A stretch of DNA of 64,000 nucleotides from Turnera subulata (lineage: Eukaryota > Streptophyta > Magnoliopsida > Malpighiales > Passifloraceae), in NCBI GenBank assembly GCA_028386065.3, contig JAKUCV010005464.1, positions 299,846 through 363,845 of the forward strand. Reading direction: 5' to 3'. Within the stretch, counting starts at the first letter, position 1; each line of letters begins with the position of its first letter. This document shows, piece after piece, positions 1 through 11,417 of the stretch. A program made the position numbers and the translations under genes. A model generated the notes under the pieces. The model was given only the letters and a program-made list of their open reading frames with translations. It was not told where the DNA came from and did no database searches.

Positions 1-1295
1 CACCTTGTTCTTTTGCATCGACGACCAGTTTATTGAGTTTCTCCAGCTCTCCTGTGATTCAATGACCAAAAGTAGAATCATGAAAGAAGAGAAGAAAACA
101 AGAACATAAATGTTCTACTAAAGCATGCCTATACTATCAGTATCATTTAGCATGAAAATGACAATCACCAAGCATACAGCCACTAAAATCTCCCAAGACA
201 GTAGAGATGTAAACACAGGAAAATGCCTAAGCATATTCAATAAATGCAAAAAAAAAAGGTCAGCATAACAATGAACTAATCTCCATAATGATGAGATTAG
301 AACAGACTAGTGCAACATACTGAACTTGGGGGAAAACTAGTATGACAGTCATATTTGGAGGTGTCATAACCAATAAATGGATTAGAAAACCTAATTTTGC
401 GGGATAATTTTGTACTATGATCATTTTCTGGGAGAAGAACCCAACTGCTGGGCCGAATCAAGGAGCTATTGCTGAAGATAAATTATGAAAGCAGTAAAGA
501 ATTACAGCCAGGCATGACTTGGGTTGATTAATCTCACTAAACTAATCCGGTGTTTATTAACTGTAAATACGCTAAGATTGAACCACCTTTTCTGATCAAC
601 AATAGCACATAGCTCAAACAAAAATAGCCAAAAAACTAATAAAAGACTGAAACCCAACTTCAATGCCTATCATATAAGGGGAAAAAATTGAAGATTGAGA
701 CCCCAAACATATAACAAGATACTAATCCAGTAAACAAACTCGAAAAATGAACTACAAGTTTAGATGCGGAGATATTGCAAACCTACCAAGAGAGATATAG
801 ATTTTAAAAGGAGGCTTGAATGGTTGAATCTCATATAGGCAGTAAAGGCAATACAGCGCACCCAGCCTTCGTGATAAAGAATCATTACTCACCATATGAC
901 CTGCATAAGATTACACATCGACTTATAAATACAAAGAAGAAAACTACAATTAAAAAGAAAAGAATTAAGACGAAAAATTCCTACCAATTGTGTGAGCATA
1001 GAGTGACTGCATAAAGAAGGACAACCCAGTGGAAGGCTTAGCCTCGTATATGTAGGAGAACTTCCTAGACATCCAAATCCTCTTCATGTCAGCCAACGTC
1101 GTCGACCCTCTCTGCAAATTCGACAAACAACCTGGTATTTAAGTCCCCAAAACGAAATTATTAACGAACGAACTACGAGATAAATAAAACCACGAAAATA
1201 AGCAATACCTCAGCGAATTCGTCGATGAGCTCATCAATGTCCAGCTTGAACGGGTACATGTCGATTCTCTTGCAAGAACCTTTTTGTTGTTGCAT
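1..1295 (-). CDS. SNAPC1/SNAP43: SNAPc subunit 1 (SNAP43)-like gene, 5' part
   Basis: This is the 5' part of a gene that continues past the left edge. Four coding exons join in frame with GT-AG junctions: 1295-1209, 1111-985, 900-787 and 51-1, giving about 126 residues. The protein opens with MQQQKGSCKR, followed by a 'PFKLDIDELIDEF' segment, 'STTLADMKRIWMSRKFSYIYEA', 'FFMQSLYAHTIGHM', 'LGALYCLYCLYEIQPFKPPF' and 'ELEKLNKLVVDAKEQG'. From memory, this order is that of plant SNAP43 homologues of snRNA-activating complex subunit 1. In that family the nuclear SNAPc complex binds the upstream element of snRNA genes and directs RNA polymerase II or III. The start is the first ATG of the open exon, about 55 bases downstream of a TATA-like run. 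No frame break is visible. The identification rests on recalled similarity, not on a search. Confidence 0.8.
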
Positions 1296-1348
1296 CTTCA
1301 AAATACAGAGGAATACAAAGAAAGATTTTGAGAAATTGTCAAATTGGG

Positions 1349-1368
1349 TTTATATAAATATATATAAA
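1349..1368 (-). promoter_or_regulatory. TATA-like element of the SNAP43-like gene
   Basis: A TATATAAATATATATAAA run lies about 55-75 bases upstream of the ATG at 1295. The spacing fits a core promoter with a short leader. It could also be chance in AT-rich DNA. Confidence 0.45.
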
Positions 1369-1719
1369 CCACAATTGTTATCCCCAAAAGCGAAAAGAAC
1401 CAATCTTGACGCCGGCGGTGGAAAGATTTTGGAGGTCGGCGTGGGGGGCGGTGACCGGCGTTATACTGTCAGTATGGGTATTCCGGTGCCAACTCGTAAC
1501 TGAATAATCGCGTGCCGGTTTGTTCAGTTATTGTTTGGAAAACTAGAGGGAAAAACGGTGGAGGTGAGTCCAGGTTTTTTTTGTTCTTCAATTTAAAGGG
1601 GCAGGGATATAAAAGGGCCTCATAGTGAAACACAGAGCCCGACAAGCCCATTAGGAGAACATTGTCCATTTTGCGATGGGCCCGGGCTGATTGATGGGTC
1701 GTGAACAGAAGGCGCATAT

Positions 1720-2481
1720 GATTTTTTAGTTGTCTTAATCTTCAATACTTCTAAAAAAAAAGGTCTATTCTCGAATAATTAAGAATTGAGCAATTTACAA
1801 TCAAGTTAAAAAAATAATGCGACTTGGTTCTATTTAAGCAAGGTCTCGAGTTCTCGTATGCATGCAACAAATCATTATTGATAGACTTATCCACCAAAAA
1901 CAGGTGCGCTATCTAAGTGGAATCTGGATTAGTCGGGGCAAACTCCGGTATTTGGATTGGGAATAAAAAAAAGTTTATATAAAGAAAAAGATGGTGATAA
2001 TGGGGGATGATGACCGAGAGATAATTATTTAAATGGACAACGAGCAAAGATACAAATCGGGAAAGGGGGGAAAAAGAAATGGGGGGAGGACAAAATTGTG
2101 GGTTAAATCAAATGGGAAGGGGGGCAAAACCTCCCATCAGTTGTGTCGGGCATGTGTTTTTGTTGTTAAAGAGTAAAAAAGATGTCAGTGTGATATGCTG
2201 ACAAAAGAGTACATGCATTTCCATGCAACTGTCGCCAAGTTTATACACACATGCCATACACCTCCAGACTGGACAGACAGTTCTAAACATGGTTCCACTC
2301 ATCTCTCTCACTCTCTTTCTCGGCTGCCTTCTAATCTAATCTAATCTAATCTAGTTAGACCTCAGAGACAAAGAAAATTAAGTATGATGAATTTGGACGA
2401 ATTAACTAGTGAAAATGGCTTTTTAAATTTTGGAGAAAGCATGTGTTCCAGAAAAAAGAATGGAGGGAGCAAGTTGCAATG
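1720..2481. other. Gene-free intergenic stretch
   Basis: No coding exon is recognised. The stretch holds purine-rich and poly-A runs and a short pentanucleotide repeat (TCTAA, about five copies) near 2331-2354. It lies upstream of the SNAP43-like gene and may hold distal promoter elements that I cannot identify. Confidence 0.5.
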
Positions 2482-3165
2482 CCATTCGGTGGAGATAACT
2501 TAAAATAGTGACGGCAACTCAGCAAATGATGGAGGAACAAACAAACTCACTTTTAAGGTTTATTATTTATTATTACCCATACTAATTTTATTCATTTTAG
2601 TTTATTCCGCATACAGGGTAAAACAGGAGGCTGCTAATTAGCAAGTTAATTTCTGACCCGAGCTCGTTAAGGAATTTCAAGCTCGAGCTCGATCGAGCTT
2701 TGACATCCATGAGGATTTTTATATTTCTTTACAAAGAGATATCATCCCCTTCTTCAGGGGCGATATTGGCAACAATTCCTCTGGAGCTTTCAGCCGAACT
2801 AGCCCCATTATTTGGATATTTATTTTTAACATGTCCCGGTTGACACCAGTCCGTAACTCCATACATGAAGTTAATTTCTGACATCAGTCCGTAACTCCAT
2901 ACATGAAGTAAGTTATTCGAGAGTTGACACCTTTAATGCTAGATATGCATGCGGTCACAGACATCTACACAAAAAAAAAAAAAATGCCGGAGTCACATTG
3001 TTAACGGGATGAATTGACTTCCATTAATAATATTGTAGTGTATATTAATTAAGGTTAGGTACTTCAGTTTTTTTTTTTATGAACTGTAATGTTATTTTCG
3101 AAAAAAAAAGGTTAGATCTCACAAATTTCAATAATCTTATAATATTGATATTTGTGGTTCATCCA
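2482..3165 (+). repeat. Segmental duplication, copy A
   Basis: The stretch starting at 'ccattcggtggagataac' matches 8576-9007 in the same orientation and then 10207 onward. Shared landmarks include 'gtgacggcaactcagcaaa', 'taatgctagatatgc', 'ttgacttccattaataat' and 'ggttagatctcacaaattt'. Homology resumes at 4431-4500, which matches 10262-10330. Copy A differs by a filler insertion (2658-2844) and a local 40-bp tandem duplication. Copy B differs by a LINE insertion. Confidence 0.85.
2655..2844 (+). other. Composite filler DNA from two transposon families
   Basis: Bases 2655-2709 match 4613-4667, inside the hAT element downstream. Bases 2707-2844 match the 3' end of the Copia gag region (33549-33686, and the second unit at 35559-35696). 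The flank GTTAATTTCTGAC lies on the left and is repeated after the insertion as part of a 40-bp duplication. Each join sits on 3-4 shared bases (GAC, CCA, TGAC). Copy B of the host segment lacks the block. This looks like templated insertion during break repair rather than transposition, since there are no TIRs, no poly(A) and no intact element end. Confidence 0.75.
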
Positions 3166-3169
3166 ATTT

Positions 3170-4560
3170 CTTCCTAGAGGTATATATATTATTATAAACC
3201 TAACTTTTTGAGACAAAGATCAGGCAACTACATATGTTACACATATGTTTGTGTGCTGATTGACTTATACCGTGTTGCACACGGATATTTAGTTAATTTT
3301 ACCGAAGGAGATAAAAGCAATTGAAAAAGTATTTCCTGCTCTAAAATACGAATACTAAAATAGGAATAGAACAACTATATTGAGAGGATTTGAAAGCTTA
3401 CTTTGAATCCCCTTTTTTATGGTTATGTTGTTTGCCTTGGATTTTATTTCTTGATTGTGAATGAAGCACAATTTTTTTATTTTGCCCTGAAAATTCAGAA
3501 GTTTAACTATGCATAAGTAAACCAATCCTCTAAAATATGAAGCATTCCTCTGTTTAGTTGTGAAAAAAAAAGAGAGTACCTTAGTAATATGATCTGCAAT
3601 GATATGTGGTTTTTCTCATTTTATAGCACAAAAATTAATTGTAACATTACATTGTAACATTAAATACATGTGACCTTTGATTTTCAAGAAGCATTTCATA
3701 ATTTTTATATAAAAAAAAGAGAAATATTTCATAATTTGATGTATGGATGTATGTGACTCTTAATTTTCTGCATTTAATTTTTTTATGCTCAATTATGCCT
3801 TCTCATTACCCTTTTGTTTCCTTCTGCGATTCACACACAAAAAATTGATTTAGAATTAAATATAGAATGTTAAAAGTTTTTTTTATTAAATTCACTAAAT
3901 AATATATTAATTATTTTTTTGACAAAATTAATTTCCATATGTCAATCTTTAGAAAGCCACTTGTCAATACCAGATAATTTTTTTTATTTATCTTAATCCT
4001 TTAAAGTCATAAGATATAAGATATGAAGAGACACTTTTTATCATTTACAAACCCATTAAATTAAGACTGTATTTAATTTTCGGCCAAAGAGTCTTTAAAG
4101 ATTCCAAATTGTAATGGTTGGGTCACTATTCCCCTACCCAAGTTTAAGAATCCAAATTGTAATGGTTGGGTCACTATTCCCCTACCCAGGTTTAGCCACA
4201 GTATTATGTAATGATGTCTTCTTAACTTATCAATAAATACACTTCCTTTTCGGGAAAAAAAAAGATTGAATTTAGAATGTTAAAAGTTTTGTTATCAAAT
4301 TCATTGAATAATCTATTACACCAAGCCCTACCCTTAAATCAGAGACCTCAAATTGGTGATGCCACATGACAGCACTAAAATTGCCACTTGTTTACACCAG
4401 AATCGGGTCTCTAAGTTAATATATAATATAGATTGCTGAGTAATTAACGTAAGATTGGTTCATCAGTTTCATCATTGATTTCGTAGTAAATGGTATAATT
4501 ATCGTAAGATTGGTTCATCAGTTTCATCATTTAGTTCCTTAGGTAGCCCTTTTGGCGCTA
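3170..4560. other. Gene-free AT-rich stretch
   Basis: No coding signal is recognised. It contains many poly-T and poly-A runs, a 48-bp tandem duplication (listed separately) and a second short duplication at 4450-4535, where 'gtaagattggttcatcag' occurs twice. Confidence 0.5.
4098..4193 (+). repeat. 48-bp tandem duplication
   Basis: Two adjacent units (4098-4145 and 4146-4193) share 'tccaaattgtaatggttggg' and 'tcactattcccctaccca' with only two or three differences. This is a recent local duplication with no coding content. Confidence 0.9.
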
Positions 4561-4568
4561 TGCCTAAT

Positions 4569-5558
4569 TAGGGGTGTAAACGAGCCGAGCCGAGCCGAGT
4601 AGTGCCTTGCTCGACCCGAGCTCGTTAAGGAATTCCAAGCTTGAGCTCGATCGAGCTTTGACATCCAGGCTCGGCCTCGAGATCGTTAAGAAAAATCAGG
4701 CTCGAAATTGGCTCGATTAGGCTCGAATGAGCTCGAGAACCCACCAACGCTATCACCCAATCCTTCTCGGCTAGGCCCACCTAGGCTTCCTGTTACCTTC
4801 CTTCCTCTATAATCACATAAACACATCCATGAAACAATAGAATTCCAGGGAATCTCTTCAAAAAGAAACAAGATACCTTCAGTAGCTTGCCTGCCTCACA
4901 AATTGTAGCCATCTCAAACCCACTGCCGGCGGCTGAACAAACTTGGTTGTGGTGGTGAGCGAGGTCGTCGAGTAGAATATGTCATTGGAGAACAAGATAG
5001 ATCAATGAGTGTTCAAGGACTGTAGGTAACAGGGGATGTGGTTGCAAAGAGGATGTGGTTGCTGATGGCTGCGGGCGACATGTGTGAAAGGGGCTGTGTA
5101 GAGGTGGTGAAGGGGCGGCACGGACGAGACGAAAAGTTGAAGGTTAGGGATAAGTTTTGACTACCGAAAAAAGAAATAAAGGATAGGTTTTGATTGCATT
5201 TAATTTTCATATCGTTCAATCTTAACTAATGGCAATAAGTGAAATTGGGCTTAACAAACATTAAATAATCCAACCCAAACCCAAACTGGATATGAAGACT
5301 TAAAAAATACTAATGGGCTTAACCTTTAAACTAAAAAATCCATCCCTAAATAGTATGCCTGACTGAATATGAAGGATCCAAAAAAATAGTAAAGCTCGTT
5401 AAGGCTCGCGAGCCTAACGAGTCAAAGCATTCCAAGCTCGAGCTCGGCTCGTTGGACCATAAAGCTCGACTCGAGCTCGATAAGTTCGAGCCGAGTTCGA
5501 GTAATCACCGAGTCGATCTCGAATAGCTCACGAGTAGCTTGACTCGTTTACACCCCTA
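4569..5558. mobile_element. Non-autonomous hAT-superfamily transposon
   Basis: The element is 990 bp with terminal inverted repeats TAGGGGTGTAAACGAG at the left and CTCGTTTACACCCCTA at the right. It is flanked by an exact 8-bp target duplication, TGCCTAAT (4561-4568 and 5559-5566). Eight-base duplications and TAGGG-type ends are hAT hallmarks. Sub-terminal regions are dense in GAGC/GCTCG words on both sides, typical of hAT transposase binding clusters. No transposase frame is present, so it would need an autonomous partner. Part of its left arm (4613-4667) was copied into the filler at 2655. Confidence 0.9.
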
Positions 5559-5586
5559 TGCCTAATCGGAACGATAGATGCCCGAG

Positions 5587-6310
5587 TCACATATTAGCAC
5601 TTGTAATTACATAAGGCACAACTTTCTTGTTCTTTGTTGTCCGCTTGAAGATGGTATCCTTCGAACTAACAAACTTTCGAATGTTCCAACAAAGAGTAGG
5701 CGACTCTATTTCCATCTTTAAAACATCTTCAATAATGGCTTCGAATTTGATATCGATGGTGAATTCATTGCCATCACGCACATGCCCATCAAAAAACTTG
5801 CGAAGATCCACGAAATCACTAAAACCAATGGCCTGGTTACTAACCCTACCACAACAGTCTCTATGAAGAGTGACAAAATTATCAGATGTCCTCGAAAGAG
5901 ACATTCTAAGATGACACTAGCAGGAGTAGGTTGAAGTAGCATCACATACACTAAAGAGCTGGAAACATACGAAATGCCTTCATTCACAGTCAAGCCAAGA
6001 ACCGCATTTACCTCAACTGATCCAAGGTTGAATGGAGGACTAGACACTGTGTTCTTATCAGTCAAACCACCCAGAGCCCCTAAATTGTTGAGGTGCCAAG
6101 AGATCGAACCCCTTCCATCACCATGATCTTCGTAGTCAAACTCATCGAGGATGCTAACTACTGCTACAAGAACAAAGTCCCCTCCCTCTAGGCTCACAGC
6201 CTTCTTAACCGTTATAAGAGGTGCAAAATTATCCCATCCAAAAAAACCAGACCTAGTCTGCATAAACCTAAATCTACCTTTGCGTTTCGCGAAACGGGTG
6301 CCATAAGGGT
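5587..6310 (-). pseudogene. MATH (TRAF-homology) domain gene remnant
   Basis: Two overlapping minus frames carry MATH-like segments separated by a frameshift near 5900. The first reads '...RFRFMQTRSGFFGWDNFAPL' followed by '...EGGDFVLVAVVSILDE'. The second reads 'AIGFSDFVDLRKFFDGHV' and 'DGNEFTIDIKFEAI' and ends in TGA at 5587. The spacing of a GF/W-x-x-F-x-x-L core followed by a hydrophobic strand suits the ends of two consecutive MATH domains, as in plant proteins with tandem MATH repeats. No N-terminal exon or intact frame is seen, so I call it a pseudogene. The family call is by eye. The hAT element ends 20 bases downstream. Confidence 0.4.
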
Positions 6311-6379
6311 TAAAAAAAACACACACACACAAAGAATGGCAGAAAATCGATACAACCATATTTCCGTAAAACATAAGGA

Positions 6380-7684
6380 TGTTCTAATTGGTATCTCTTT
6401 TATTCAAAAATTTTAGGTAAAAAAAATAAAAAAATCCAAATAATTTGTCAACTAAATTAACTGTGTGCTTCCTTTAAATAAAAGAGGAAAGTAATTCGGG
6501 AAAGAAAATATAACAATTATGAACAATGCATTTTATGTCATTTAATGATTTAATATCAAATTTATTATTATGCTCATTATTTTTCTTCCATCTTTAAAAG
6601 GCAGGCACTTTTCCCCTTTGCATAGCAAGATATCAACAATAGAAAGAAATTAATAAGTTTGAGCATTTTCTTTTTAATGTTTTGTAAATTGTGTTTTATT
6701 TGCTATACTTAACAAATAAAGTTATCAATTGTTAGTAAGAAAACAAAGAGAAAGATTGATTTTTTTTGTTCTAGAAACAAATGATGGAGAAATGAAAAGG
6801 TCATACTCATAAGTGATATTGGTGGGCTTTTAATAAATAGGCATGGAATGCAAAATTGAAAACAGGATTATTTTATAATTTGAAGTTTTTGAGCATTAAA
6901 TTATACTTTATAGGCCCAAAAATCTAAGTGTTATTTAATTGTTGGTACACATTGCGATGGGTAACATTACCCAGAATTTAACCTGATTATCATAGCAATG
7001 CCCACTTTTCTTTTTACTTGGAGTGTTGTTGATACGATGCACCATATTAACTGTTAGTTCTAATTACTACTACTACTCCTCCTCGTAGTGATGAGTCTTT
7101 TTGGGTACCGCGTCGCTCTTTTATAGTATAACCTCTTGGATAGATAGAGACAATTATAAGAAAAGTGTTAATTTGAATTCTAATGGATTCGTAGTCCAAT
7201 TTACGAATCTATCTAATTAATTACTATATAATGTATAGTTATGTTAAGGCCCAATACAGCCTTATTCTATTGTTAACTTATTGGGAGATTATTAGGGTTT
7301 GATCAAAAGAAGACTGGGGAAGTTGTACTGCTTTTTTTTTTTTTCTCTGTTGTCATATTGGAAAACTCTCTCACTTGTCCAACGACGACCTAAACTATAT
7401 TTTTGTTGAAACTCTTAATTCCCTTTGTGTTTTTTTCTCCTCTTCCTTTGTTAACTTGTGTGTGTAAGTGCGTGCCTAGAATAATCCAAGAGTTCTCAAC
7501 AAACAAAAAGCAACCAAGAATTAATTAAACTGTTCATGGTGCGTCTTCGTTACTGACACTACAATTGTGATATAAGAAATTTTAGCTAGAAGAGTGGGTA
7601 CGTAGAAGAGAATGGTTTGCACGATAGAAATGGGAGTCGGGGGTTGTGGAGGAGGGGAATGGTATAACAAGGAGGAGATTTGAG
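6380..7684. other. Gene-free AT-rich stretch
   Basis: No exon is recognised here. The region is mostly poly-A and poly-T rich. The last 300 bases before the HhH-GPD fragment could be its promoter or leader. No clear TATA box or start site can be assigned. Confidence 0.45.
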
Positions 7685-8259
7685 ATGGAGAAGGCAGTGT
7701 GCAACCATGGGTTCTTCATGATGGCTCCAAACAAATGGGAACCATCAACAAAGACCTTACACCGCCCCCTGCGTTTATCACCACCTCTGTCTCCGTCTCC
7801 ATCCGATCCTCATCACCCAATCATCCCAACCACAACGTCCCTGATATTGATCTCCTTATCATCACTGTTCATGACCTTGATTCCCTTACATCCCCTGATC
7901 GCCAGCTAATCAAAGAGGCCGAGGAGATTTACCTCAAGTATGAATCTTTCCAATGCTTAGCCTACTGGTATGTATAATGTAATAGGTTATATACTATATA
8001 TGATCATGCTAAAAGCATCCACTTGTATGTATCCTTAAATATAATTGATTTCATTTATTTTTATTCAATTGTTCTTGGGTACTCTTAGAATTTGCTTCAC
8101 TCATAGTATACGTTCACATTTCCTTTTACTTGCAGGTTTGATCTACTAAATGACTACGAAGCAAAACTGGGAAAGCTAAGCGAGTTGGACAGCAGTGGCT
8201 ATCACACTGTCTCTGGAACAATTTCGAAGTCCAAAAGGCAGTGCTCCTGTTCTGCATGA
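7685..8259 (+). pseudogene. Chimeric HhH-GPD glycosylase fragment with spliced tail
   Basis: From the ATG at 7685 the frame reads MEKAVCNHGFFMMAPN, then a W-x-PSTKTL-x-RPLRL segment. From memory, this is the N-terminal signature of the plant HhH-GPD base-excision-repair family. The frame then slips: the continuation 'TTSVSVSIRSSSP' to 'DLDSLTSPDRQLI' lies in another frame. After about 7910 the family's expected sequence is replaced by 'KEAEEIYLKYESFQCLAYW'. A well-formed intron (7968-8135, GTATGT...TTGCAG) joins it to 'FDLLNDYEAKLGKLSELDSS' and a stop at 8259. The catalytic helix-hairpin-helix core is absent, so glycosylase activity is not expected. The tail is unrecognised. It is either a gene made by exon capture or two decayed fragments side by side. 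Confidence 0.45.
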
Positions 8260-8575
8260 TAAAATATGAGGAGGAGCTGGACTTTTATAATAGATTTGGG
8301 TTCTGATGAAGACCATGTATTGCCTCATTGTTGGTCCCTCATCAGCAGCAGTACTCCAAGATCTCAATAGGCCTACTTATCCCCAATTATTAATTAGCCC
8401 AAGTGCTTCACCAAAAATGGTCTTCTTTTATGTTTTGGTAAATCCAAAACAAAAAACGAAGCTCTTTTTTTTGTATCGAATCATCTTTTTTTTCTGTTTT
8501 GGTCAGAAACTCAAGTAAAGAATCATCACAAACCCAAATCTTTCTTTGGATTTTATAGCCTAAACTGAAGAATAC

Positions 8576-10330
8576 CCATTCGGTGGAGATAACTTAAAAT
8601 AGTGACGGCAACTCAGCAAATGATGGAGGAACAAACAAACTCACTTTTAAGGTTTATTATTTATTATTACCCATACTACTTTTTTTTTCATTTAGTTATG
8701 CCGCAAACATGGTAAAATAGGAGGATGTTAATTAGCAAGTTAGTTTCTCACATCAGTCCATATATGAAGCAAATTATTCGAGGAGTTACACCTTTAATGC
8801 TAGATATGCGGTCCCAGACATCTACACCAAAAAAAGTGGGAGAGCCACGCTGTTAACGGGTTGAATTGACTTCCATTAATAATATGGTAGTGTTACTAGT
8901 GTATACTTAATTAAGGTTAGGTACTTGATGTTTTTATTTTTTTATTGAACTATGTTATGTTCTCAAAAAAAGGTTAGATCTCACAAATTTCAATAATCTT
9001 ATAATATTTTTTTTGTGAAAAGATGCATTAAAATAACTTAGGACGTTACATGCGTTGGAGGAATTACTCCCTTCCATCATCAACCAGATGGATCATACAA
9101 AAGTCTGGACAATAATCTAGGCAGCGATATTCCTCACCAATAGTGAGTGCGAACTTGGCCAAGCTGTCAGCTGCGAAGTTCGCTTCGCGAAATACATGAA
9201 CAAATGAAATGGACCAATTCCTTTGCTGGAGCTCTCTGATGCACTCCATAAGAGGAAGTCTTTCATAGCGACTTCTGATCCTTTGTGTGAGGACGAGGAC
9301 TAAATCTTGACAATCACACTCAATCTGGAGGGTAGTTATGCCGCTGCTCCAGGCGAGGCATAAGATATCAAACACTGCCTAGAGCTCGGCCATGAAAAGA
9401 GTACAATGCTTCAGGCCATGGATGAAACCACATAGCCATTGACCGGAGGAGCTACGTATCAAACCGCCGGCCCCAGCGCGCCCATGAACCGGATCCACGG
9501 ACCCGTCTGTATTAGCCTTATACCATCCCTGCGGCGGGGGTTGCCAACCAACTCTTGCTTCCGAATGGGTGGTAGTAGTTTCTATAGTGCCAAAAATGGT
9601 GGTGGCCTTCCAAACAGAAACAACATAGTGGAAGATAGAATCCGCATAGGCCCCTCCTGCACAGCTATTGCATCGTGGTCAAACACGTGTGTGTTATGTG
9701 CTTTCCACAGCATCCAAAGCCCTATACCGAAGAGAAGAGGCCACAGGCAGGCTGTGTTCCTCCCAGAGTGTGTCTGCAGTATCCGAGACAGCCATGCTTG
9801 CTCCGATGTACTTGCAAAGAAAGAATCGCGTGCGTTAGTGTCAATGAGGTTAAACCAAACCTGTTTTGCATATGCGCAATCGCGCAGTGCATGTAGGATA
9901 GTTTCTGGGTGTGTCGAGCATCTAGAACATGTGTCATCTGAAGCTATATGGAGTCGAACACTGGTGGCGTTAGTGAGCAGTGCCCTGTGTGCCATTTGCC
10001 ATAAGAAAGTTTGCACTCTAGGCAATCCCTTCCAACGCCATAGTTGTTTCCAGATTCAGGTATCCTCGCTCTGATCACTAGAGTCATGAATAAATCCATA
10101 GGCCGACTGCACCGAAACTTCACCGGATCCAGTGTGCTCTCACAGCACATGGTCATCCTCGTCAGTAGGGCAGAGTACAGGAGATAGAGCAATCATCCCT
10201 AGAATGTAGTTCATCCATTTTCTTCCTACACCATTGACTCATTGAGAGTCAACATTAAGAAAGATTGCTGAGTAATTAATGTAAGATTGGTTCATCATTT
10301 TCATCATTGATTTCTTACTAAATGGTAGTA
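8576..10330 (+). repeat. Segmental duplication, copy B
   Basis: This is the partner of 2482-3165 plus 4431-4500 in direct orientation. It is interrupted by a LINE fragment between about 9007 and 10206. After the LINE, homology resumes with a 'gttcatccattttcttcct' segment and then 'agattgctgagtaattaa'. About 1.2 kb of copy A (3170-4430) has no counterpart here. Conserved stretches of 60 bases or more with few changes suggest a moderately recent duplication. Confidence 0.8.
9007..10206 (-). mobile_element. 5'-truncated LINE (zf-RVT and RNase H remnants)
   Basis: On the minus strand, 10025-9582 encodes a zf-RVT domain with the zinc motif CSRCSTHPETILHALRDC (CX2CX8HX4C). Bases 9375-9064 encode an RNase H-like end ('LQIECDCQDLVLVL...VHVFREANFAADSLAKFAL') in another frame. 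A poly(T) run at 9007-9014 is the complement of the poly(A) tail, so the 3' end is on the left. The reverse transcriptase and endonuclease are missing and the frames are broken, so it is dead. The right edge is placed where homology to copy A resumes. No clear target duplication was found. Confidence 0.8.
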
Positions 10331-10759
10331 TTGTTTACCCTGCATTTTCAAGAGCACAAATTTACCCTAATTGAACTTGAGGTTTTAGGGAATTGCAACA
10401 TATCTTACCAGTACTCTATCCAATGCTAATTACTAATTCATCCCACATTTTGCGTTCCAATAATTGTGGATCGAATCCGTTAGTGCACAAATAATTACAT
10501 CCGTGAATCTGTTAGTAAAAATGGATTGGTTTGGCCCTTTTCTTTTATACACTAATTAAGATGAGTATTTGTACAATTAATTAATCCCAAAAGAAATCTA
10601 TCTCACTAACACAATGAAACAGTGTAATAAGCATTTTGCTATAAGTATTAAGGGCATAAAATTGAAATGCCGGTATGTAGACCTTGGAATTTGTGTTCAC
10701 TTGTGCATTTGTCAATGTCCTAATATAGGTTACCAATGAGCTGTAACTCAAGTGCTATT

Positions 10760-11180
10760 TGTCACACCATGGGCCTCAAAGGCACACATGAAGTCCACGA
10801 GCCAAGGGTGTGTGCAAGGTGGATGGGCTTATCATTATTTAAATTTGAATTGATCATTCAAATTTAAATAAAGATAGGTGCTTGTTTGAATTTTAAACTA
10901 ATTTGAATGATGGTTGTAATTTGAATTTGTTTAAATTCAAATGGGATAAGATATAGAGGGTTTGAACTCTTATGTGTAGCCTATAAATAGTGCATGACAT
11001 AGGAGGAGAGAGTATGGGTGCATATTGTATTCTTTCACCATTAATATAATACACAAAGATTCTCCCAATTCTATTCTCTTCTCTCTTTTACATTCTTTCC
11101 ATATTTGAGTTCTTAGGTTGATCAAGCTGAGGCTTGAACCGCACGGGCATCTTTCGCAGTCCTAAACTCTGTGCCCGTGA
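10760..11180 (+). promoter_or_regulatory. LTR-like promoter region (possible solo LTR)
   Basis: The stretch begins TGTCACACCATGGGCC. It has an AT-rich upstream part with a 15-bp perfect hairpin (arms 10835-10849 and 10857-10871). A TATA box (CTATAAATAG, near 10980) follows, then a purine-rich leader, then pyrimidine-rich sequence with AATATAAT-type signals. This order resembles the U3-R-U5 of a plant LTR. I could not find the right terminus or a matching 5-bp duplication, so the type is uncertain. Confidence 0.35.
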
Positions 11181-11417
11181 TATATTGCTGCTGTATGCAT
11201 GGGCCGAAGGTCTCGAATTGGATCCCAACCTCTCCTTATATTTCAAAAAAATGTCTCGATACGGGTTCCATAAGAAGTAAATAACCTAATCGGAAAGATA
11301 TGAGCCAAACATAAGATAGTAGCAATATTCTTCTATGTATCATGCTCAATATTGTATTAAACAATACTGATTTTTTTTTCACAATATTTATCTTTCAAGT
11401 AACTATTTTCAATATTT

